Of a DNA stretch of 32,004 nucleotides, positions 8,101-14,409 are shown piece by piece. This DNA is from JAVBKE01 sp031554215 (GTDB taxonomy: Bacteria; Bacillota; Bacilli; JARBTR01). Where the stretch lies: NCBI GenBank assembly GCA_031554215.1, contig JAVBKF010000241.1, positions 1-32,004 of the forward strand, written 5' to 3'. The notes below the pieces were generated by a model. That model made no database searches and had not been told where the DNA came from. It was given only the letters and a program-made list of their open reading frames with translations. Numbering within the stretch: position 1 is the stretch's first letter; every line of letters begins with the position of its first letter. Made by a program: the position numbers and the translations under genes.

Positions 8101-9555
8101 TAACATTGCAAATAGGAGATGAAGTTGATCCACTAGTGTAGCGAGCTTTGCGGCAACAGGCGACATTTGTGCGATATCCTGTAAATAATGTTCAAGCGGG
8201 CGGGCAAAATAGTGTCCAGTCAACTCTTTCACTTGCCTCCGTGCAGTCGCACGTAAATCAGAGACGCGTGTTTTCAAAACAGGATCACAGGAGCCCGCTT
8301 TAATAGACGGCGCACGACGAAACAAGCCTTGTTCCAGTTGTAAGCGTGCCGCTTCCCAGTCCGTTCGTAATAACGCCCTCATTTCACTAATCGCAGTGAT
8401 ATCTTCTCCAAGTGTACCCGCAAGCGGAGACGGACCATTTGGCTCCATCGCTAATTGCTTCCCATAAGTAAGCCCCTCGATCGCACCGGCAAGGACAAAA
8501 TCAATCTCCGCGAGTAGGATTGGATAAACGGCCAAATCTGACACTCGCCCACTTGCCGCTTCCTGGTAAGAAGCAGCTATTTGCGCAAGCCAGATCGCTG
8601 GATTAGGATGTGATAACGCCCCCTCGAGCAAATTTGTCAGTACACGTGTCAATTCAAAATCACTACGGTCATTTGAAAACGAATTGACGACTTGCAAGAA
8701 GACGGCATTATCCGCCTCGCCATATTCTCGCTCAAGGAGCGTTTCAATCGCCTCATCAAGTAGTAATGATCGCTCTGTATCACTCGCAATCCGAAATCCA
8801 GGATCAATATCGATTCGATAGAAATGACTCCGAATCACCTCAATACAAAAAGAATGAATTGTAGAAATGTGGGCCTTATTGAGCAAACTAAATTGACGGC
8901 GCAAGTGCGTTGATGTCGGATTTCTCTCAAGCTCTGCTTCCAGTGCCATGCCAATTCGTTCTCGCATTTCTGCAGCAGCCGCATTGGTAAAGGTCATCAC
9001 AAGTAGGCGGTCAATGTCAATGAATCCTGCTTGATTTGCATGAAACGCCTTTGTTTGATAGTCAGAACCACCCGTGATCAAGGAGGCGGCCCTTGACACT
9101 GCCTCCTGTGCCTGCCCTATCTCTGGCTCTGGCACGATGTCAGCTTCTGATTGTCTACCCACTGTTTCATCTGAAAGCAATACATCAAAGTCAAATGCAG
9201 TTTGTCCATCCAGCGCGTTTGCTTCATTAGATAGACTAGCAATGGATCGTTGGTCATTGCCGGTTATCCCCTGTAGGTCGTCATGGTCACTCGCCGGAAG
9301 GCGGACTTCGCTTTCGTTTGTCATTGTTTCAGCAGACGCCTCGCTATCGGACCGAACCATAGCAACAGTAGATAGCTGTTGCCCATTTCGATTCAATACT
9401 TTCTCAATAATTCGCTGCACAAGCACAGCCGTTTTCCCACTACCCGCAGCTGCGGCTACTAACATATCAGAACCTGACGCATGGATTGCTTGCCACTGGG
9501 CATCGGTCCACTGCTCTTTTTCGCTTTTAACGGGAATTTCATTTAAATTATTCAT
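5113..9555 (-). CDS. addA: AddAB helicase-nuclease subunit AddA (with two long insertions)
   Basis: AddA of the AddAB helicase-nuclease, the Firmicutes functional counterpart of RecBCD, which resects double-strand ends and loads RecA. Superfamily 1 motifs: AAAAGSGKT (Walker A, GSGKT at 38-42), TFTNAAAAEM (188-197), DEYQD (532-536), QNFRSR (601-606) and VLYVAMTRAKER (motif VI, 1009-1020). The C-terminal RecB-type nuclease keeps its residues: H1315, D1409 in GVIDCMF, D1423 and K1425 in LVDYKTD, and the YQKQIELY motif (1444-1451). At 1480 residues it is about 250 longer than B. subtilis AddA (1232). The excess lies in two low-complexity acidic segments, about 58-178 and 1172-1296, described separately. 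The ATG at 9555 follows GAGGG. It lies 225 bases downstream of addB. Confidence 0.96.
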   Translation of the reverse strand: MNNLNEIPVKSEKEQWTDAQWQAIHASGSDMLVAAAAGSGKTAVLVQRIIEKVLNRNGQQLSTVAMVRSDSEASAETMTNESEVRLPASDHDDLQGITGNDQRSIASLSNEANALDGQTAFDFDVLLSDETVGRQSEADIVPEPEIGQAQEAVSRAASLITGGSDYQTKAFHANQAGFIDIDRLLVMTFTNAAAAEMRERIGMALEAELERNPTSTHLRRQFSLLNKAHISTIHSFCIEVIRSHFYRIDIDPGFRIASDTERSLLLDEAIETLLEREYGEADNAVFLQVVNSFSNDRSDFELTRVLTNLLEGALSHPNPAIWLAQIAASYQEAASGRVSDLAVYPILLAEIDFVLAGAIEGLTYGKQLAMEPNGPSPLAGTLGEDITAISEMRALLRTDWEAARLQLEQGLFRRAPSIKAGSCDPVLKTRVSDLRATARRQVKELTGHYFARPLEHYLQDIAQMSPVAAKLATLVDQLHLLFAMLKKEKNLVDFSDLEHLALEILTTKENGVVKPSEIAREYQEHFVEVLVDEYQDTNNVQEMILQCIKKPTEEAGNLFMVGDVKQSIYRFRLADPAIFTAKYQQFTFIPSDTGLVIDLNQNFRSRSEVVDGVNYIFKRIMSRQIGEVNYDQDASLKKGARFPDDGASFPTELHLLDQAQTATAKVAASTHDELGAVLDQTDDEEAELTAARLETQEMAQAVLRLMADGTEVYDLRKKTYRPLEYRDIVILYRSRTWYADCLESFTELGIPIYAEMNQGYFETTEVSTMLSLLKVIDNPYQDIPLAAVLRSPLVGCTSNQLAEIRLAMPREPFYEAVKSCALNSSGDRGLKVKLIRFLSRLEKWTRDAKHESVAQLIWTVYRETNFVDFVAGLPRGKQRQTNLLGLYTRAKEFENSSFRGIFRFLRFIDRLRERGDDLGEVSSIGEQENVVRVMSVHASKGLEFPVVLIGGLARQFNKIDLRSQYLIDKDLGVAMKYVDTEKRIMRDSLFRRALLHKKQLESASEEMRVLYVAMTRAKERLLLFATVKNAEKNVQRWAIHQQNPEWLLSGSTRANASCYLDWIGPALVGHSAAQSLLETGFSENYYDGNLATTTRDHPSKWRLIYRKVGELDWTISEEVSQDHTDLPEAVHHYEKVDLQSEHLEQVVFQMDWQYPSVAATKFKAKQSVTEIKRMSQEADELAADDLLPDVSEERFRDQGEVNSSSEPVMAFNPATAPNPVMEALHGSEQTPPDGLDEDTIQLSFDVLLDPKQTNQDRLVVDGGVEALQLAEITNSQTEQSASVTGHTDRLSSSLPRPRFMQEQAITPAERGTLMHLVMEHIDLAGEISLEAITSSVDALVQRELITPAQREVINCEQVLQFYQSGIGQQVITAEHVWREMPFSLMVPASEVYPNWQGGSENILVQGVIDCMFLGPHDEIVLVDYKTDRIASSFTEMKPVLQDRYQKQIELYTKAIEQITRKKVSVRCLYFFDDGGNELLL
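5668..6042 (-). other. AddA insertion 2 (about residues 1172-1296)
   Basis: A hydrophilic, acidic, Q/S/P-rich segment between the end of the helicase part and the start of the nuclease domain (ITPAERGTLMHLVMEHI). It has the look of an unstructured linker, but contains QLSFDVLLDP at 1241-1250. FDVLL also occurs in insertion 1. The boundaries are estimated from where family-like sequence stops and resumes. Confidence 0.6.
9022..9384 (-). other. AddA insertion 1 (about residues 58-178)
   Basis: About 120 residues lie between Walker A (38-42) and the IDIDRLLVMTFTNAAAAEM segment. In usual AddA these are only some 20-30 residues apart. The segment is rich in D, E, S, N, Q and A, and carries LDGQTAFDFDVLLSD at about 115-129. 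The frame is open throughout and codon use looks like the rest of the gene, so this is not a frameshift artefact. Confidence 0.6.
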
Positions 9556-9780
9556 AAGGAACCCTCTTTACTTGTTGATCTGAACTGTACCCCCACCGCA
9601 AAGTAACCAATCACTTGCGGTCAAACAGCCTGCCATTTAAACATTGCGACAGACGATTTCTTCTTCGTAGCCAATGTACTACAGCCCTACACCATGGCCA
9701 AGTGCTATTTCACAATAGAACAACCTCAACTTCCCCCTACATTAATCGCACAAATAACACGAACCGAACACCACTTCCAA
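9556..9780. other. addB-addA intergenic spacer with small hairpin
   Basis: A 225-base spacer where B. subtilis has addB and addA directly adjacent. ACCGCAA (9595-9601) pairs with TTGCGGT (9615-9621) about 40 bases upstream of the addA start. There is no T-run, no open frame joining the two genes and no convincing promoter. Co-transcription remains likely. Confidence 0.45.
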
Positions 9781-12700
9781 TCAGTGTTCCTTAGTCTTGG
9801 TACTGTTGATAGATTCCGCCGCAATCTTCTCTGTCGTTTTTTCCAATGTTAATGGTTCAAGTTCACGGAACTGATTTTCAGGCAAGGCACGGTCAAACTG
9901 ACAGATCGTTTTATAATCGCAGAACGTACAATTGTTTCGATTCTTCATCTGGTAAGGATTTATCTCGGTATGCCCAGCAAGAATCTGATTACCACTCCGC
10001 TGGTAGATGTGCTCAGTATGCTTCATCAGTAGCGATATTTGCTCACTTGTGGCCACTTTCGAGTGGCTACTATGCCCACCATCTTTCTTGAATGCAACCG
10101 GCAATATATCAGAATGTGATTGCCCACTCAGACCAGTATCCATTTTCTGCAGCACCTCAAGGTCACTCAATAATAAACCACTCATTTTGAAATCCTTCAT
10201 CCAAGTTCGCTCTAATGCAGATGGATCAAGTGGTGTGCTTTGCTCGGCAATCATCGGATTATGCATATGGAAATACAGTGCACCAGCAGGTGCCATACCC
10301 GGCATAACTAATTTGTCCGAATGCTTGACAACAACCCCCAAATAGGTCAGTAACTGCATTGAAATACCAGCATAAATCTCAGCATAATTCAGTGCCATTC
10401 CCCTTGACTTATAATCAATCACACTTAAAAACCCCTGCCCTGTTTGCTGATCCGCTAAATAGTCAACCCGATCAATCCGCCCATTAAGCGCCATTTGTTT
10501 ACCATTGTCCAGCGGAATGATCATTGGCGGGATCAACGCATCTGTTGTACCAAATGGAATTTCAAATCCAACAGGTGTAAACTCGCTCTCTTTTGACTGC
10601 TGACTAATTGCCACCGTCGTTTTCTTGATCACTTCAGTAAATTTATATTTCAAAAAACGCATTCGTTCTGAGGAAAATAACAATTTATTTTGAAGAAAAG
10701 GGGCAATCTTTTCTGCTGCTCTTTCTGCGAGGTACTCACAATAGTCATGATTAAGCTCTTTCCAAGATAAACCATTCACGGTCAACTCATCTGCCACCGT
10801 TTTGATCGACTCATGAAAGAATGTTCCTAGCTGCGGAGCATCAAACTGATAGACAGGTCGCTCTTTTAACTGGAGCCCGTATTTTGAGAAATAAGAAAAT
10901 GGACAACGATTAAACATTTCAATTTGTGATACAGAACCACTGATCGTATTCGTATACATTTGCTCAACCACATCAGGTGACAATGGCTCGGACACGTTCT
11001 GATGAAAAAGGCTCGATAATACGAAAACGGCTGCATCCTTCTTACTTGGATCATGCATGTAGTGGTTATACACATCCCACCAAAGCGGGGAAATTGACTC
11101 ATGGTTTTTGACCCGTTGCAACTGCTTGGTCAAATACTTCAATGTAGCGTTCGTATGTGTAACTGTTTTTAGCTGCATGGGTTCATGATCACTAGCAAAA
11201 TCAGTTGATGCATACAACGCCTCTGCCTGTGGAAACATTTCCTTTATTCTTTTGATATAGCTTGAGGCGAGCAAACTCTTCCCTTCATCATCTGCGATTG
11301 GATAAGAGAAAAAGGTATGCTTTTTTGCCAAAGTAAATGTCATGTAGGCAACGAAATCTTCATCATAGAGTTGTACTTCTGCACTTGGGGCAAGCCGAAC
11401 ACCTGCCTGAGCAATTTTGGAGCGATCTTCCTCGGTCAATACGCCAGACTCACTCATTCGTTTCGGTAATACGCCCTCATTTAGTCCAATGATAAAGGCA
11501 AACTGCACATTTTGCGGTTTCGATGAATCAAGATTGCCAACAATCACTTGATCGAGTGATGGCGGTAAATGAGAGAACTTTAGCGCATCCAGACCACTTT
11601 CGACCATTTTCTTAAACGCCTGAAACTGATGCTTTTCATCACCACAAATGTCCACGAGTTGATCGAATAGACCGATTAACCCACTCCATGCTTGCTTGTG
11701 CTCTCTCGCACGTGCTAAATCGCCAGCCGCCTCATCACGCAAAATCGCTTGGTCTAACTGCTTGTCAATCTGACAATCCATTAATAGTTGAACCATTGCC
11801 GTAACAAAATCAGTTGTTGTTGTTCCTACCTTCAATGCAGTAACAAGCTTGTTTAGTGGTCTAAAAATGGAAGCACGCAACTGATTTAGCTCTGTTTGGA
11901 CCGCAATTTCCTTGTCTGTTTGAACTGAATGCCAGGGTTCCATCATCTTTTGAACCTTAAACGTCCATTCGCTCCCCCACTGCTTCCCGCGAATCCCGCG
12001 CGATAGCACATAATTCTCCATCCGGGAAATACGCTCTCTGTAAATAGGAAGATCACTCACATCACCTGCGAATAAATCAGTCTTTAGTGCCCTAAACATC
12101 GGGTCAAAAGCATAATCAGTTTCAACAATCCCGAGAACTGCCTGAACAAACTCAATTAAAGGATGGTGATTCATCGGCCCTTTCTGATCAATAAAGTAAG
12201 GAATATCGACATCCTTAAAAACTGTTTGAATCAGCGTACTATAAGCATCACTATTACGCATTAACACAACAATGTCACGATAACGATGGCCCCCGCGTAC
12301 TAGCGTAAGAATCTGCTGTGCCACCGTTTCAATTTCCACACGACGAGAATGTGCTGACAACACAGTAACCGCAGCTTTCTCTGTAAACTTCGCAGCAGGT
12401 CGTTTCGTAAAGTACCGCTCCAAATGATGTAAACTTGGATTGCCGGTGGCGCGCTGATTCTCATGAAACAGCAAGGCTGGTACCTCCTCAATTTGATGCA
12501 ACCTAGCAAGTTGAGATAACTGGTAATACGTGTCCCCAGTCATCCGAAAAAACTGATGAGGCTCAGGACTTGCCTTTTTGTAAGGTTTATCGAGCGTTAA
12601 TGCTACAGTAACCTTTTGACAATGCAGTAACAACTGCTCGATGATGTTCTTTTCAAGTGGCGTAAAACCATGAAACCCATCAATATAAATCGTGGCCCCA

Positions 12701-13284
12701 CGTAAATAATGTGATTGAGGAATCTTTTCCGCGAGTAAACGAAAATGATCCTCGCCGTCCAAATAATGCCCTGACAATCGCATGACGTAGGTTTCATAGA
12801 TTTCCGACATATCGGACAGTTTGGCACGCAATGTCGAGGTTGGTTCATTCAGTGATAACAACGATAACGCATCATGGGTAATATCATAGCGCTTATACTC
12901 GGTGAATAGTTGCTCAAGATTTTCGATAAAACCTGTTTTATCAGCGGCATTTTGATAAATTTGTAATTGTGCTTTCTTTTCATCTAGAATCTGCCTGAGC
13001 ATCATATGCGCACCGACTTTATTGATGTGCGTGCGCGTAATCCCACCAGTTTGACCAAGAACCAGCCACGCTAACCGCGAGAAACTGTATACTTGTGCTC
13101 GCATCATACCGGGTAGCTTTGGACTTGCTATCAGCTCGCTCTCTGCTTGGAACGACATCTGATCAGGTACAATGTAAATAATCGGATCACCAAGCGGTGC
13201 CGATTGGAGTTCTAATTTCATCTCTTCAATCATCTGGAACGTCTTGCCTGTTCCGGTTCTCCCTAAGTAGAACTGCAATGTCAT
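9781..13284 (-). CDS. addB: AddAB helicase-nuclease subunit AddB
   Basis: The 1167-residue partner of AddA. It has a Walker A motif GRTGTGKT at residues 8-15, the characteristic very N-terminal site of AddB, and an otherwise degenerate helicase. The C-terminal nuclease shows GRIDRVDYL and VIDYKSRG with catalytic D957 and K959. Four cysteines placed as in AddB iron-sulphur proteins are visible: C794 in FNRCPFSYFSKYG, and C1119, C1122 and C1128 in CTFCDYKTIC. They fit a [4Fe-4S] staple around the nuclease domain. AddB supplies the second nuclease and, in B. subtilis, the Chi-scanning function. Length is normal (B. subtilis 1166). The ATG at 13284 has a weak AAAGG site 11 bases upstream. An extended -10 promoter lies at 13327-13335. 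Confidence 0.96.
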   Translation of the reverse strand: MTLQFYLGRTGTGKTFQMIEEMKLELQSAPLGDPIIYIVPDQMSFQAESELIASPKLPGMMRAQVYSFSRLAWLVLGQTGGITRTHINKVGAHMMLRQILDEKKAQLQIYQNAADKTGFIENLEQLFTEYKRYDITHDALSLLSLNEPTSTLRAKLSDMSEIYETYVMRLSGHYLDGEDHFRLLAEKIPQSHYLRGATIYIDGFHGFTPLEKNIIEQLLLHCQKVTVALTLDKPYKKASPEPHQFFRMTGDTYYQLSQLARLHQIEEVPALLFHENQRATGNPSLHHLERYFTKRPAAKFTEKAAVTVLSAHSRRVEIETVAQQILTLVRGGHRYRDIVVLMRNSDAYSTLIQTVFKDVDIPYFIDQKGPMNHHPLIEFVQAVLGIVETDYAFDPMFRALKTDLFAGDVSDLPIYRERISRMENYVLSRGIRGKQWGSEWTFKVQKMMEPWHSVQTDKEIAVQTELNQLRASIFRPLNKLVTALKVGTTTTDFVTAMVQLLMDCQIDKQLDQAILRDEAAGDLARAREHKQAWSGLIGLFDQLVDICGDEKHQFQAFKKMVESGLDALKFSHLPPSLDQVIVGNLDSSKPQNVQFAFIIGLNEGVLPKRMSESGVLTEEDRSKIAQAGVRLAPSAEVQLYDEDFVAYMTFTLAKKHTFFSYPIADDEGKSLLASSYIKRIKEMFPQAEALYASTDFASDHEPMQLKTVTHTNATLKYLTKQLQRVKNHESISPLWWDVYNHYMHDPSKKDAAVFVLSSLFHQNVSEPLSPDVVEQMYTNTISGSVSQIEMFNRCPFSYFSKYGLQLKERPVYQFDAPQLGTFFHESIKTVADELTVNGLSWKELNHDYCEYLAERAAEKIAPFLQNKLLFSSERMRFLKYKFTEVIKKTTVAISQQSKESEFTPVGFEIPFGTTDALIPPMIIPLDNGKQMALNGRIDRVDYLADQQTGQGFLSVIDYKSRGMALNYAEIYAGISMQLLTYLGVVVKHSDKLVMPGMAPAGALYFHMHNPMIAEQSTPLDPSALERTWMKDFKMSGLLLSDLEVLQKMDTGLSGQSHSDILPVAFKKDGGHSSHSKVATSEQISLLMKHTEHIYQRSGNQILAGHTEINPYQMKNRNNCTFCDYKTICQFDRALPENQFRELEPLTLEKTTEKIAAESINSTKTKEH

Positions 13285-13326
13285 CGGTCTACATACCTTT
13301 CTGAAAAATCCTTTTCGTTAACAACT

Positions 13327-13335
13327 ATTATAGCA
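13327..13335 (-). promoter_or_regulatory. Extended -10 promoter of addB
   Basis: TGCTATAAT on the minus strand combines a perfect TATAAT (13327-13332) with the TGn extension. No good -35 is present at 17 bases. The predicted start near 13320 gives a leader of about 36 bases to the addB ATG. Confidence 0.45.
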
Positions 13336-14195
13336 GACTGAGAAGTGGAAAGAGGAGGCTTCCAAGCAGAATCTTTTTCCAGCTCTGCTGATGATTGTTT
13401 GTAGTTGATGTTGCCTATTAAAATCCCGAACTTGGTTCTCCTTTAGTTCAATTTGGCTACCAGTTCTCGCTTTGAAGACGGCATACACGCCCTCTGAGTT
13501 CACTGATTGTCTGGCGATTTACATAAAGTCCTTTTCATAAAACGATGTTATTTTAGATCGTTAAAGCTAGCCCGCATGATATGAAACTAACTTGTTTTCC
13601 ACGGATGCTCTTCTGAAACGCTTTTATCTAGATTGCGCTTTTCTTTCATTGGTATTCAGGCACCTTTTCGTTAGCTGTAACAAATTAATGACAAATAGGC
13701 ATTTTCATTGTCAATGATCGACTACCTTCTGGATAGCACAATTCAATGCCACTTGTACTAAATTTACAAAGGGGTCGCTGAAAAATAGTTTGAAAGGGTT
13801 TTGACAAGAATCTCTCGATTAGCGTGGTGAGCATCAACAGTTGCTTCACTATCGTTTCAGACTGTTTTGACTTACACGTTGCGATGCAAATTAGCGTATC
13901 GCGGAAAAAACCACAAGTACCCGTGAATATTTGCTGTTTGCGTTCTAAATCTTCGATTTAGCAAACAGAAGGGACAGCACACGTCGCCCTAGGAAGCTTA
14001 GCAACAAAGTACTGCTATGACTTTTTTAGGGCAAAGTACAGCAAAAAGATTCTTCATAAATCTTTTTCAGACACACCCTAGTCAACTATTTATCGAATAA
14101 TAGACTGATCGTATTTAACATTCACGGAGATTAAAGAATAAATCTTCTATTTCAATACACATGCTACCGCTAAGACATTTATTCAATCAGTATGC
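13336..14195. other. Non-coding stretch between addB and the surface-protein gene
   Basis: No credible gene is seen on either strand; the few short open frames lack ribosome binding sites and resemble nothing I know. The interval contains the MITE-like element at 13770-14079. The rest (13336-13769 and 14080-14195) shows no structure that I recognise. Confidence 0.5.
13770..14079. mobile_element. MITE-like element with imperfect terminal inverted repeats
   Basis: About 310 bases bounded by AGGGGTCGCTGAAAAATAG (left, 13770) and, on the other strand, AGGGTGTGTCTGAAAAAG (right, ending 14079). The two share AGGG, GT and CTGAAAAA. Insertion-sequence ends often look like this. There is no transposase frame inside. 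Two hairpins are visible: CTGTTTGC (13934-13941) with GCAAACAG (13961-13968), extended by CTAAATC/GATTTAG, and AAAAAGATT (14043-14051) with AATCTTTTT (14059-14067). I see no clear target-site duplication and no second copy in this window. The call rests on the termini and the lack of coding sequence. Confidence 0.4.
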
Positions 14196-14243
14196 AAAAA
14201 AACCTCCAACTCCCGATCAATCTTTTGAATTGGGATTTGGAGG
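14196..14243 (-). terminator. Terminator downstream of the InlB-repeat surface protein
   Basis: On the minus strand CCTCCAAATCCC pairs with GGGAGTTGGAGG (one mismatch; 14203-14214 with 14232-14243) and is followed by seven T (14196-14202). It lies about 165 bases past the gene stop. The plus strand also has a T-rich tail (CTTTATTTTT), so it may work both ways. Confidence 0.78.
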
Positions 14244-14409
14244 CTTTATTTTTGTGTACAACAATGCCATTTGATTCTACAATACAAAACCAGTTGCATT
14301 TATTGGTGGTATGATCTGGAACCATCTGTTTTCGTTTCACTGATCAATTACTTGGATGAAACCGATTAAATTTGAATCATGATTGAATCTATTGTTGTTT
14401 TAAGGAATT

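Noticed and set aside
9074..9583. 169-codon plus-strand open frame opposite the AddA N-terminus
   Set aside because: It is the complement of the low-complexity AddA insertion and Walker region; its length follows from the base composition of addA.
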